NCBI RefSeq assembly: GCF_016907955.1
Contig: NZ_JAFBCX010000001.1
Coordinates: 1,054,001 to 1,118,000, forward strand
Length of the DNA stretch: 64,000 bases
From: Lentzea nigeriaca
Lineage (GTDB): Bacteria > Actinomycetota > Actinomycetes > Mycobacteriales > Pseudonocardiaceae
Reading direction: 5' to 3'
The notes below the pieces were generated by a model that was given only the letters and a program-made list of their open reading frames with translations, had not been told where the DNA came from and did not search any database. Of this stretch, positions 43,661 through 52,608 are shown piece by piece (positions within the stretch are counted from its first letter, which is position 1; each line of letters starts with the position of its first letter). Both the position numbers and the translations under genes were made by a program.

Positions 43661-46101
43661 CTGAGCAGTTCTCCCATCCGCGCGGTGCGGACACCCCGCA
43701 ACGCCAGCCATGCCGCCACGACGACGACCACGAACCCGCCCAGCACCATCGAGCCCAGCAACGGTGTCAGGTCGGGCAGCATCGGGGCGGGGTTGAGCCA
43801 CGGCGCGGGATCCAGCCGCGGCACCGCGAACCCGGCGCTCACGAACGAAGCCACCGCGCCGATCGCCACGGCCACCAACGCCAGTGCGCCCACCTCCAGC
43901 AGATGGCTCGTCCACAACACGGACGGCCGCATGCCCATCCGCGCCGACAACGCGCCGGAGACCGCGTTCTGCCGCCGCCGCACCTCGATCGCCAGCAGCA
44001 GCGCCACCGCGGCCACCACTGCCAGCACCACGCCGATCGCGGCCACGAAGGCGAACGTCCACTCCACGGTCAGGAACGGCAGCCCGTCGAGGACCCGCGT
44101 CCTCTCCTCGACGTTCGTGTAGTGGATGCCCGCCGCCTGCAACGAGGAAGTCAAGGCGGGCAACGGCAATGACGACCACAGGTGCCATGACCCCACCTGG
44201 TCCACCGCGGGCACGGACTCCCGCGCGACGACGTAGCCCCGTGTGCCCAGCTTCGGGAACGACGGCAGCGACGCCACCGGCTTCACCAGCGGCAGCCCCG
44301 CGATCTGGATCTCCCGGTCCGCCGCGCGCCCGATCCGCACGGCGGGAGCGACCTCGCCGGTGCGGCGAAGCCCGGACAGCAGCGAGCGCACCGAAGCAGC
44401 GTCGTCCACGAGCGCCGCGTCCGTGAACGTCGCGGGATCCACGATCAACGCGCCCGTGCTCACGCCCACGAGAGTTGTGTTGCCCCGCAACGACGACGGC
44501 AGCGCCACCCGTCCGAGAGCGATGTCCTGGGACACCTGCGCCGTGCTGTTGGCGCCGACGAACACACCCGACTTCGAGTCGAGCGCCGACTTCTGCGCCC
44601 CCGCCACCGCACTGCCCACCGCGATCGTCCCGACGGCCAGCACACCGACCAGCACCACACCGGTCACCGGGCCCACCGCGGCCGCGAGCCGGCGCAGCGC
44701 GAACTGCGCGGCGGGAACCCGCCACCACTGCACGCGATGCGACCAGGCGAGCGACCACCGCAGCAGCCGCGTCGCGACCAGCGCCGCCGCCAGCACGACC
44801 AGCAGCGGGAACGTCAGCGCGGCCACGTCGACCCGCGGCAGCTCGCTCGATTTCACCACCGTGCCCAACCCGTTGCGGGACAGGCGAAGCCACGCCAGTA
44901 CAGCCAGTGCGACAACGACGAGTTCCCACGGCACCACAGAAAGCCGCCACGAACGGGCGCGCCGCTGGAACGTCCGGTGCACCCGCCAGGAGGCCACCAG
45001 CACCGTCACCGCCAACGATGCGACGACCACGGCGAGAACGAAGCCCATCGCCACCCAGAGCGTTCCAGGAGCCAACGCGACCCCGGGTGCGTAGAGCGGC
45101 AGCAACAGCCGAGCCGCCGCCAGCCCGAGCAACCCGCCCAGCACCAACGGCAAACCGAGCTCCGACACACCGCGCAGGCCGAGCGCGAGCGGTCCGGCCC
45201 CGCGCACCCAGAGCAGCCGCAGCTCGGAATGCCTGCGCTGAGCCCATTGCACGGTCACCGTGCCGACACCCGCGAGCCCCACCAGCACGCTGATGAGCAC
45301 CAACGGCAGCAACGCCGACGAGACGTTGCGCTCCGAGGTCCTCGCCGCCGTGATCGCGGACGACAGCACGTCCGCCCGCGTCAACGGCAGCCCGAGCGAG
45401 GTGATGAGCGCGTTCCCCTTGTCCCGCAACACCTCCGCCTCGGCGAGCGTGGACACGGGTTCGGCGGGGAACCTCAGCGACACCGAAGCCCCGGACGAGA
45501 ACTCCGGCGGCAGCGCGGAAAGGTCGGAAGGCTGAGGCACCCAGATCACCGACGTGCTGGCACCGTCGCCGCCCAACGGGTTCGGCACGACGGTCTTCGC
45601 CTCGGAACACCACCACCCGGACACCGGATGCGCCAGGTCGGCGTAGATCGCGCTCACCACGAGCGGCGACCCGGTCAGCCGATCACCGACCTTCACGTGT
45701 GCCGCGGTGGCGATCGTCCGCGGCACCCACAACCCCTTGCCACCGCCTTCGACGACCGTCAGGTGCGACAGGGCGTCCGGCCGATATCCGAAGCGGCCGT
45801 AGGTCGCGAGCCCGTTGAAGTCGGGGCGGCCGATCCGGGTGTAGACCGCGCCCAGCGGGCTGCGCGAGGACATCGTGACAGCGCCGGCGAGCGGCAGCCC
45901 GTCGCCGTCCAGCGACGGGTGCACGGACTGCGGGCAGATCCGGTCCCGCTGGTAGGCGAGAGCGGCGCTCCCGGCGGAGGACGAGTGCAGCACGGCCGCG
46001 GCCACCACGAAGCCCAGCAGCAACGTCGTCGCGATGCTCACCAGCAACGTGAGCGGGCTCGACAGCGCTGCCCTGGGCGCGGCTCTCCACGGCACCTGCA
46101 C
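43657..46101 (-). CDS. FtsX-type ABC transporter permease
   Basis: 814 residues. Membrane helices occur near residue 18-38, in a central block (about 265-470, six to seven helices), near 495-515 and in a C-terminal block (about 700-800); large extracytoplasmic domains lie between. The topology is the MacB/LolC class with two halves. Such exporters use conformational force rather than a classic channel. It is the first gene of a three-gene operon with two ATPases, in which all joints overlap by 4 bp. The cargo is unknown. Confidence 0.88.
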   Translation of the reverse strand: MQVPWRAAPRAALSSPLTLLVSIATTLLLGFVVAAAVLHSSSAGSAALAYQRDRICPQSVHPSLDGDGLPLAGAVTMSSRSPLGAVYTRIGRPDFNGLATYGRFGYRPDALSHLTVVEGGGKGLWVPRTIATAAHVKVGDRLTGSPLVVSAIYADLAHPVSGWWCSEAKTVVPNPLGGDGASTSVIWVPQPSDLSALPPEFSSGASVSLRFPAEPVSTLAEAEVLRDKGNALITSLGLPLTRADVLSSAITAARTSERNVSSALLPLVLISVLVGLAGVGTVTVQWAQRRHSELRLLWVRGAGPLALGLRGVSELGLPLVLGGLLGLAAARLLLPLYAPGVALAPGTLWVAMGFVLAVVVASLAVTVLVASWRVHRTFQRRARSWRLSVVPWELVVVALAVLAWLRLSRNGLGTVVKSSELPRVDVAALTFPLLVVLAAALVATRLLRWSLAWSHRVQWWRVPAAQFALRRLAAAVGPVTGVVLVGVLAVGTIAVGSAVAGAQKSALDSKSGVFVGANSTAQVSQDIALGRVALPSSLRGNTTLVGVSTGALIVDPATFTDAALVDDAASVRSLLSGLRRTGEVAPAVRIGRAADREIQIAGLPLVKPVASLPSFPKLGTRGYVVARESVPAVDQVGSWHLWSSLPLPALTSSLQAAGIHYTNVEERTRVLDGLPFLTVEWTFAFVAAIGVVLAVVAAVALLLAIEVRRRQNAVSGALSARMGMRPSVLWTSHLLEVGALALVAVAIGAVASFVSAGFAVPRLDPAPWLNPAPMLPDLTPLLGSMVLGGFVVVVVAAWLALRGVRTARMGELLR

Positions 46102-46140
46102 CAGCGCACGCTAACCGGCGTACCGCGATTTGGGGAGGCT

Positions 46141-46791
46141 TCAGGAGGTAACGGAACGCATGACGCCGAACCGGGCTCCGAACGGGTCGACGAGCACGGC
46201 GATCCGGCCGACTCCGTCCAGCTCGTAGGGCTCGACGACCTCCTCGGCCGCGCCGGCGGCCTGATCCACATCGGTCACCTCGAAGTACGGCAACCAGTAA
46301 GCCTCGGAGTCCCCGACCACCGCGCCGAACAACCGGCCCGCACCCGTTCCCGCGGGGCGGACGAATTCGCCGGGAGCGCCGGGAATCGTGATGGCGTCCC
46401 AGGAGAACACCGTGCGGTAGAAGGAGGCGTCGGCGGGAGAGTGGAGTTCCAGCCACGTCAGCGCTCCCGGAACCGACACGACGTCGAGCCCGGCGTGCGG
46501 CCACACCCCGAACTCCGCGCCCTGCGGATCGGCCATCGTCCGGTCGTGGATCGTGCCACCGGCCGCCACGACCGCCTGAGCAGCTTGATCGGCGTCCGCC
46601 ACCGCGAAATGGATGGTCCACGCGCCTGTTTCCCGCGCCGCGTGTCCGGCGACCGTCCTGCCCTCGTGGGTGAACTGGTCGCCGAGGCCCCAGCCGAGCA
46701 CGCGCCCGTAGAACGCCGCGGTGGCGTCGCGGTCCGGGCTGCCCAGTTCGATCCACGCCGGGGCGCCCGGCACGAAGTCGGTCGTGATCAT
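46141..46791 (-). CDS. VOC/glyoxalase-family protein (two domains)
   Basis: 216 residues made of two glyoxalase-fold halves. Each opens with a similar motif: PAWIELGSPDRDATAAFYGR and LTWLELHSPADASFYRTVFS. The arrangement is that of actinobacterial hydroxylase/27-kDa-antigen-type VOC proteins. Metal ligands cannot be fixed. It starts inside the end of the upstream HTH gene (ATGA overlap), so both are one unit. Confidence 0.85.
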   Translation of the reverse strand: MITTDFVPGAPAWIELGSPDRDATAAFYGRVLGWGLGDQFTHEGRTVAGHAARETGAWTIHFAVADADQAAQAVVAAGGTIHDRTMADPQGAEFGVWPHAGLDVVSVPGALTWLELHSPADASFYRTVFSWDAITIPGAPGEFVRPAGTGAGRLFGAVVGDSEAYWLPYFEVTDVDQAAGAAEEVVEPYELDGVGRIAVLVDPFGARFGVMRSVTS

Positions 46792-47648
46792 GCCCACCTC
46801 CAGCGGATGCCGATCCAGTTCACCGACACGTCGGTCTCGAAGTGGTGCACCGAATTCGTGTGGTCCAGCGCCAGGTCGATCGTCCGATGCGGCTCGGTCT
46901 CCTGCCAGTCCTGCAGGTACACGTGCGGATCGGTGGGCAGCGCCGCCGGGTCGAAGTGCACCTCGATCAGGCTCTGCGGGAGGAAGCACCGCACGCCCTG
47001 CGCGTACTCGAAGCTGTCGACCTGCGTCGCGTCGTGGACGACGAACTCGAACACCCACGTCTCACCCGTCGCGAGTGGCCGGTCGAAGAGCAGCTCGTCC
47101 ACCGTCACGTGCTCGGCCTCGTCGCGCGCGGACCGGCCGATCCGGCAGTTGCGGACCGCCTCGTGCCGGACCTCGTGCACGGAGTCGTCGCAGAAGTAGT
47201 GCGCGTAGAAGCGGTCGACGCCGTCGTGCCGCGCGCGGGCGACCATGCTCACGTGGATGCGTGACGCGTGCCGTCGGGCGTCGACGAAGATCCTGTCGTG
47301 GCGGGACACGACCTCCAGGTCGTTGGTGTTGAAGCCGGGCATCATGCCGGGCACGACGTCCGGCCAGCCGCCCGGATCCGCGCGTTCCAGGAGGCTGAGC
47401 AGCGAGCGGGACGGCACCTCCAGCAGTTCCTCGAGCACCGACACGGCCCTGAGCGACTTCGGCGAGATCGGGCGGACCCGGCCCTGCTGCCAGTCGCTCA
47501 GGGTCGACAGCGCGACCGCCACGTCCTGTTGCGCGAGGCGTAGCCGAAGCCGTTCCAGGGTGAGCCCGCGGCGGCGGATGGCCGCGCGCAGAGCCGCGTG
47601 GAACGGTCCGATGCGCAGCAGCGCTTCCAGACTTGGCGTCGTCGTCAC
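46788..47648 (-). CDS. HTH (XRE-like) regulatory protein with unknown C-terminal domain
   Basis: 286 residues. The N-terminal 90 residues form an XRE-type HTH (TLERLRLRLAQQDVAVALSTLSDW). The remaining 190 have FVDARRHASRIHVSMVARAR, DRPLATGETWVFEF and VSVNWIGIRWRW, a mostly beta domain I cannot name. It precedes and overlaps a VOC gene. Regulation of that gene is plausible but not shown. Confidence 0.75.
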   Translation of the reverse strand: MTTTPSLEALLRIGPFHAALRAAIRRRGLTLERLRLRLAQQDVAVALSTLSDWQQGRVRPISPKSLRAVSVLEELLEVPSRSLLSLLERADPGGWPDVVPGMMPGFNTNDLEVVSRHDRIFVDARRHASRIHVSMVARARHDGVDRFYAHYFCDDSVHEVRHEAVRNCRIGRSARDEAEHVTVDELLFDRPLATGETWVFEFVVHDATQVDSFEYAQGVRCFLPQSLIEVHFDPAALPTDPHVYLQDWQETEPHRTIDLALDHTNSVHHFETDVSVNWIGIRWRWA

Positions 47649-47665
47649 GGCACAGAGCGTAACGA

Positions 47666-48658
47666 CTAGAGCGAGAATCCCTCCGGGAAAGGATCGGTCG
47701 CGTCCAGCAGGTACTGGCCCATGCCGGTGATCCAGGCGCGACCGGCCACTGTGGGCACCACGGCCGTTCGGTCACCCAGCGGAACCTCTTCGAGCAACCG
47801 GCCGATGAACCTGGTGCCGATGAACGACTCGTTCACGAAGTCCGCACCGAGTCCGAGCTCGCCGCGCGCGTGCAGCTGGGCCATCCGGGCGCAGGTGCCC
47901 GTGCCACACGGCGACCGGTCGAACCAGCCGGGGTGGATCGCCATCGCGTTGCGCGAGTGGGCGCCGTCCTGGCCAGGCGCGGTGAACTGGACGTGCTTGC
48001 AGCCGCCGATCGCGGCGTCCACCGGGTGCACCGGGCGGTTCACCGCGTTGATCTGGTCCATGATGGACAGTCCGGCGGCCAGGATCCGGTCCTTCTCGGC
48101 CCGGTCGAACGGGATGCCGAGCTGCTCCAGCGGCAGGATCGCGTAGAAGTTGCCGCCGTAGGCCATGTCGTAGCGGACCTCGCCGAGGCCCGGGACCTCG
48201 ACCGTCGCGTCCAGCTCGTGCGCGTAGGCCGGGACGTTGCGGATCGTCACGAGCTTCGTGCGGGTGTCGTAGTCGGCGAGGACCAGACCGGCCGGGGTGT
48301 CCAGGCGGACCGTCGTGACGGGCTCGGTCACCTCGACCATGCCGGTCTCCACCAGCACTGTCGCCACGCCGATGGTGCCGTGGCCGCACATCGGCAGGCA
48401 GCCGGACACCTCGATGTAGAGCACTCCCCAGTCCGCGTCCTGGCGGGTCGGCGGCTGCAGGATCGCGCCGCTCATCGCCGCGTGGCCGCGCGGTTCGTTG
48501 ACCAGCAACCGCCGGATGTGGTCATGGTTCTTGATGAAGTCGAGGCGCTTGTCGGCCATGGTCTCGCCGGGGATCACGCCGACGCCGCCGGTGATCACCC
48601 GCGTCGGCATGCCCTCGGTGTGCGAGTCGACGGCGCTGAAGTACTTCGCGAACCTCAT
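47666..48658 (-). CDS. 4-hydroxyproline 2-epimerase (proline racemase family)
   Basis: 330 residues. Both catalytic cysteines are present: C91 in PMCGHGTIG and C251 in SPCGTGTCA. Two Cys mark racemases and epimerases; the dehydratase branch has Thr at the second place. It would convert trans-4-hydroxy-L-proline to cis-4-hydroxy-D-proline. The four upstream genes encode the next steps, and all overlap by 4 bp, so it is the last gene of the operon. Confidence 0.92.
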   Translation of the reverse strand: MRFAKYFSAVDSHTEGMPTRVITGGVGVIPGETMADKRLDFIKNHDHIRRLLVNEPRGHAAMSGAILQPPTRQDADWGVLYIEVSGCLPMCGHGTIGVATVLVETGMVEVTEPVTTVRLDTPAGLVLADYDTRTKLVTIRNVPAYAHELDATVEVPGLGEVRYDMAYGGNFYAILPLEQLGIPFDRAEKDRILAAGLSIMDQINAVNRPVHPVDAAIGGCKHVQFTAPGQDGAHSRNAMAIHPGWFDRSPCGTGTCARMAQLHARGELGLGADFVNESFIGTRFIGRLLEEVPLGDRTAVVPTVAGRAWITGMGQYLLDATDPFPEGFSL

Positions 48659-49563
48659 GCCGTGTCCAATTCTCGGGCAGCCAGCTTCATGTCGGCGTCG
48701 ACCTGGGCGCGCTGTTCGGGCGACAACGGGCCGCGCGGCGGACGGCACGGACCGCCGTAGCGGCCCACGAAGTCCATGGAGTGCTTGATGGCCTGGACGA
48801 ACTCGGTGCGCGAGTCCCAGCGGAACGCGGGCACGAGGCGTTCGTACAGCGTGCGGGCCTCCGTGAGCTTGCCCGCCAGCGCCAGCTCGAACAGTTCGGT
48901 GCACTCGGCGGGGAACACGTTGGGGTAGCCCGCGAACCAGCCCGTGGCGCCCATCAGCAGGCTTTCCAGCACCACGTCGTCGGCGCCGGCCACGACGGTG
49001 AGGTGCGGGGCGGCGGCCCTGATCTCCAGCACGCGGCGGACGTCGCCGGAGAACTCCTTCACCGCCACGACGTGCTCGATCTGGCCCAGCTCGGCGATCA
49101 GGTCCGGGGTGAGGTCGACCTTGGTGTCGATCGGGTTGTTGTAGACCATGATCGGCAGCCCGGCCTTGGCGACCTCGCGGAAGTGGTGCACGACCTCGCC
49201 GCGGTTCGCCCGGTACATCGTGGGCGGCAGGCACAGCACGCCGTCTGCGCCGTCCTCCGCCGCCAGTTCCGCCCAGTGCCGGGCCTGGTGCGCGCCCACG
49301 CCGTGGACTCCGATGACCGCGATGCCACGGCCCTTCACCGCCGCGATGGCGGTCTGGGCGACCTCACGGCGTTCCGCGTCGGTCAGCGACGAGTACTCGC
49401 CGAGCGAGCCGTTGGGCCCCACGCCGCGGCAGCCGTTCTCGACGACCCACTGGCAGTGCTCGGCGAGCTTGTCGAGGTCGGGGCGCAGACCGGCCGGGGC
49501 CTTCGGATCCTCGGCGTAGGGGAGTGCGGTGGCGACGATGACGCCGTCGAGACGTTCGGTCAT
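48655..49563 (-). CDS. DapA-family pyrroline-4-hydroxy-2-carboxylate deaminase
   Basis: 302 residues. A TIM barrel of the dihydrodipicolinate synthase family with Schiff-base Lys169 in VAVKEFSGD and Tyr141 in VYNNP. GPNGSLGEYSSLTDAER replaces the GTTGE of true DapA, so lysine synthesis is unlikely. In hydroxyproline operons this family deaminates delta1-pyrroline-4-hydroxy-2-carboxylate to 2-oxoglutarate semialdehyde. Context (epimerase downstream, dehydrogenase subunits upstream) supports that reaction. Confidence 0.88.
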   Translation of the reverse strand: MTERLDGVIVATALPYAEDPKAPAGLRPDLDKLAEHCQWVVENGCRGVGPNGSLGEYSSLTDAERREVAQTAIAAVKGRGIAVIGVHGVGAHQARHWAELAAEDGADGVLCLPPTMYRANRGEVVHHFREVAKAGLPIMVYNNPIDTKVDLTPDLIAELGQIEHVVAVKEFSGDVRRVLEIRAAAPHLTVVAGADDVVLESLLMGATGWFAGYPNVFPAECTELFELALAGKLTEARTLYERLVPAFRWDSRTEFVQAIKHSMDFVGRYGGPCRPPRGPLSPEQRAQVDADMKLAARELDTA

Positions 49564-50750
49564 GAGGTTTCCTCCGGGAGATCGGCGAGTTCGCCAAGGG
49601 GGATCGGGACCGCGATCACGCGGCGTTGCCCGTCGAACGGGATGCCGGTCAGGTCCGCCGCGTTGCGGGCGCAGATGCGGCCCTGGCAGCGGCCCATCGC
49701 GACGCGGCTGGTGAGCTTGAGCTCGCGCATGCTGGCGGCGTCGGTGAGGTCGGCGAGGCTGACCTTTTCGCACCGGCACACGGTGGTGTCGGGGTTCAGC
49801 CACGTCTGCCAGCCAGGCTGGACGGCGTGTGCGCGGGCCAGGGCCTGGGCGAACAGGCGGCCCCTGCGCACCGCTTCGACTGCTATGAGCGGCGGTTCCT
49901 GGTGTGCCGCTGCGGCTCCGGCGATGATGCCTTCCGCTTCGGCGAGGTCCGCGCCGCCGATGCCGGTGACCTCGCCTGCCGCGTAGACGTTCTCGACCGA
50001 CGTCCGCTGGAGTTCGTCGACGTCGAGGAAGTCGTTGGTGCGCTTGGCGTTCGGCACGAGGTCGGTGCGCGGGAGGAAGCCGTAGCCGATGCACACCAGG
50101 TCGGCGTGTTCGGTGCGATGACTGACCGGGCGCCAGTGGCGGTCGAGTTTCGCGACCGTGACGCGGTCGCCGTGCTTGGCGATCACGGCCGTGCGGGTTT
50201 CCAGGTGGGACAGTGCTTTGCGGTAGCTCGCCAGTTCGGCGATCTTGTGCCGGTTGGCGAGCACGGCCTTTGTTTCGCGCGCCCAGGCGAGCGGGGAGTT
50301 CGCCTCGTACACGCCGACGAGGGTGGCGCCGAGGTTCTGCAGCGCGGTGGCGACGGGCAGCAGGAACGGGCCCGTGCCCGCGACGATCACGCGGTCGGCG
50401 AGGGTCACGCCCTGCTTGGCGAGGGCCTGGGCGGCGCCCGCGGTGATCACGCCGGGGCCGTCCCAGCCGGGGAACGGCAGGGGGCGGTCGTAGGCGCCGG
50501 TCGCGATGATCAGGGCGTCGAAGTGGAGTTGCCGGGGACCGCGCAGATGCAGTGTGTGCCCCTCGACCATCCAGGCTTCGGTGTTCTTCAGGTGCGTGAC
50601 GCCCCTGTGCTCGAACTTCGCCCGGCCGCGCAGGAACTGGCCGCCCGCCTCGGGTTCCGAGTCGACCATCGTGACCTCGGCTCCCGCGTCGGCGGCTGTT
50701 CTGGCGGCGGCCATCCCGGCAGGGCCCGCGCCCACGACGACGATCCTCAT
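49560..50750 (-). CDS. FAD/NAD(P)-binding subunit of D-hydroxyproline dehydrogenase
   Basis: 396 residues. The FAD motif is VVVGAGPAGMAAARTAADAG, a second Rossmann motif is VIVAGTGPFLLPVATAL, and the C-terminal Cys-rich region CRCEKVSLAD ... GRCQGRICA is a BFD-like Fe-S site. It resembles HcnB/OoxA/SoxA-type subunits. With the small 2Fe-2S protein and the DAO-type subunit upstream it should form a heteromeric dehydrogenase that oxidises cis-4-hydroxy-D-proline. The electron acceptor is unknown. Confidence 0.88.
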   Translation of the reverse strand: MRIVVVGAGPAGMAAARTAADAGAEVTMVDSEPEAGGQFLRGRAKFEHRGVTHLKNTEAWMVEGHTLHLRGPRQLHFDALIIATGAYDRPLPFPGWDGPGVITAGAAQALAKQGVTLADRVIVAGTGPFLLPVATALQNLGATLVGVYEANSPLAWARETKAVLANRHKIAELASYRKALSHLETRTAVIAKHGDRVTVAKLDRHWRPVSHRTEHADLVCIGYGFLPRTDLVPNAKRTNDFLDVDELQRTSVENVYAAGEVTGIGGADLAEAEGIIAGAAAAHQEPPLIAVEAVRRGRLFAQALARAHAVQPGWQTWLNPDTTVCRCEKVSLADLTDAASMRELKLTSRVAMGRCQGRICARNAADLTGIPFDGQRRVIAVPIPLGELADLPEETS

Positions 50751-50929
50751 CGTTGCGTCCTGATCTCGTCGCCGTCCCGCAGCTGGTGCCGGCACGCGCG
50801 GACCTCGGGCACGCCGTTGATCTCGGCGACGCAGCCGAAGCAGACGCCGATGCCGCAGAAGAACCGTCCTGGCAGCAGTTCGGCGACGTGCGAGACCTCG
50901 CGGTCCCGGCCGTTGAACGTGACCTTCAC
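50747..50929 (-). CDS. Small [2Fe-2S] subunit of the same dehydrogenase
   Basis: 60 residues. FFCGIGVCFGCVAEINGVPE followed by RAC is the C-x4-C-x2-C...C ligand set of HcnA-like ferredoxin domains. GTG at 50929 overlaps the stop of the upstream FAD gene, and its end overlaps the start of the next subunit. It passes electrons between the two flavoproteins. Confidence 0.88.
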   Translation of the reverse strand: MKVTFNGRDREVSHVAELLPGRFFCGIGVCFGCVAEINGVPEVRACRHQLRDGDEIRTQR

Positions 50930-52005
50930 ACCATCACCTCCTGGCGATCGACGCGGAACGGGTGGGGATCGACGAGCGGGGTGGAGCCGGTGAGCAGGTC
51001 GGCGAGCAGGCGGCCGGTGGCAGGGGCGAGACCGACGCCCGCGCCCTCGTGGCCCGTGGCGTGCCACAGACCCGGCGTGCGCGGGTCCTCGCCGATGATC
51101 GGCAGGTGGTCCGGCGCGTACGGACGGAACCCTCCGTACGCACGCATCACCGGGACGCCGGCGAGCATCGGGAAGAGCGCGATCGCTTTGCGTGCCAACG
51201 CTTTCAGCACCTTGCTCTCGATCGTGCCGTCGAAGCCCTTGCGCTGGCGGCTCGACCCGATCAGCACCGTGCCCGCCTGGGTCGACTCGACGACGCCGGA
51301 CGTCTGCAGGTCGGCGTCACCGCTCGCGACCGCGCCGACGTAGTCCGCGTCGTAGACCTTGTGCCGGATCGTGCCGGGGATCGGGGTGGTGACCAGGACG
51401 ACGCCGCGCCGGGGCAGCACGTTCACGCCGAACTGACGTGCCCACGGGCCAGTGGCGTTGACGACGGCGCCGCAGCTGATCACACCGTTGGTCGTGGTGA
51501 CACTGCGACCGTCCGTTGTGGACACCTCGGCGTCGATGATCCTGATGCCGCGCAGCAGGGCCCTCGTGGCTTTGACCGGGTTGAGCTGCGCGTCCTGCAG
51601 GTAGTGGACAGCCGCCGTGATCTCCGGGTTGAGGTGCGGCTCGTGGGCCAGGGCCTCGTCGGCGGTGAGCTCGCAGGCGTCGATGCCCGCCGCCCGTTGC
51701 TTCGCGGCGAACGCCTCGAGGGGCTCGCAGGCCTCCTCGGTAGTGGCGACGACCAGCCCGCCCTTCTCCTCCCACTCGGCGTCCTGGGCCAGTTCGGGCC
51801 ACAGCTCCCGGCTGGCCTTGGCCAGTTCGAGCTCGGGGCCGGGCTCCTTGTCGCTGACCAGGACGTTGCCCTCACCGGCCGCACTGGTGCCCGACGCCGC
51901 TCCGCTGCGGTCGATGACGACGACGTCGAGCCCGCGTGCTCGCAGCGCCTGCGCGCACGCGGCCCCGATGATGCCCGCTCCCACGACCACGACGTCCGGG
52001 TGCAT
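50926..52005 (-). CDS. DAO-family FAD subunit of D-hydroxyproline dehydrogenase
   Basis: 359 residues. The N-terminal FAD motif is VVVVGAGIIGAACAQALRARG, and the C-terminal GFRPYAPDHLPIIGEDPRTP and GHEGAGVGLAPATG segments are usual for the DadA/HcnC group. It is the likely substrate-oxidising subunit. ATG at 52005 is chosen because GGAGGT lies at the right distance; GTG at 52011 is an alternative. It is the first catabolic gene, 27 bp after the regulator stop, with a perfect palindrome in the gap. Confidence 0.9.
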   Translation of the reverse strand: MHPDVVVVGAGIIGAACAQALRARGLDVVVIDRSGAASGTSAAGEGNVLVSDKEPGPELELAKASRELWPELAQDAEWEEKGGLVVATTEEACEPLEAFAAKQRAAGIDACELTADEALAHEPHLNPEITAAVHYLQDAQLNPVKATRALLRGIRIIDAEVSTTDGRSVTTTNGVISCGAVVNATGPWARQFGVNVLPRRGVVLVTTPIPGTIRHKVYDADYVGAVASGDADLQTSGVVESTQAGTVLIGSSRQRKGFDGTIESKVLKALARKAIALFPMLAGVPVMRAYGGFRPYAPDHLPIIGEDPRTPGLWHATGHEGAGVGLAPATGRLLADLLTGSTPLVDPHPFRVDRQEVMV

Positions 52006-52014
52006 CGCCACCTC

Positions 52015-52032
52015 CGTTCATTAGAATGAACG
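52015..52032. promoter_or_regulatory. Perfect palindrome between XRE-cupin gene and hydroxyproline operon
   Basis: CGTTCATTAGAATGAACG is an 8+2+8 perfect inverted repeat just upstream of the first catabolic gene's ribosome-binding site. It has operator geometry for a dimeric HTH protein, and the adjacent XRE-cupin gene supplies a candidate. A terminator is less likely because the stem is AT-rich and no T run follows. Confidence 0.75.
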
Positions 52033-52578
52033 TTAGTGCTTCGGATACTCCAGCACCAGTACCGAGCTCACTTCTCCGTCGAGAGTCTCGTACAGGTGCG
52101 GGGTCGAGCCGGGGAAGCACACGTAGTCGCCTGGCCCCAGCTCGTACGGCCCGTCGGTCGGCCCCACGCGCAGCCGGCCACCCGTGACCAGCACGTGCTC
52201 CTTGCCGGGATGACCTTCGCTGGTCTGCACGGCACCCGGCCGCACCCGTTGGTCGTAGATCTCGATGACGGTGTCGGCGATGTCCATCCGCCGCATCAGC
52301 CGCAGGTCGACGGCATTGCTGCTGAGCACCTCGACGTCCCGCGCCCGCACCAGCACGACGTCCGGCGGCGTCCGCTCGGTCACGAGCTCCGACACCGGAA
52401 CGTCCAAAGCGTTCGACAAACTGAACACTGTTTCGATGGTCGGGTTGCCCGACCCGCTCTCCAGCTGGGACAGCGTGCCCTTGGCGATGGACGACCGCCG
52501 CGCGAGCTCCGACAGTGACAACCCGCGCTGCTCCCGGAACGCCCTGATGTTGGCGCCGAGCACCTGACCCGCACTCAT
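52033..52578 (-). CDS. XRE-cupin transcriptional regulator
   Basis: 181 residues. The HTH_3 domain (residues 8-62, LSLSELARRSSIAKGTLSQL) is joined to a cupin_2 domain (GHPGKEHVLVTGGRLRVG and LGPGDYVCFPGSTPHLYE with metal-ligand His/Glu). Such proteins sense a small carboxylate or amine through the cupin. Its place directly before the hydroxyproline genes suggests it senses an intermediate of that pathway and binds the neighbouring palindrome. Confidence 0.9.
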   Translation of the reverse strand: MSAGQVLGANIRAFREQRGLSLSELARRSSIAKGTLSQLESGSGNPTIETVFSLSNALDVPVSELVTERTPPDVVLVRARDVEVLSSNAVDLRLMRRMDIADTVIEIYDQRVRPGAVQTSEGHPGKEHVLVTGGRLRVGPTDGPYELGPGDYVCFPGSTPHLYETLDGEVSSVLVLEYPKH

Positions 52579-52608
52579 AACCACTGATCGTTGCATAGGC
52601 TTGCGCCC

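Noticed and set aside
48655..49563. Lysine-biosynthetic dihydrodipicolinate synthase
   Set aside because: The GTTGE-type motif is replaced and the gene lies inside a hydroxyproline operon, so a deaminase is more likely.
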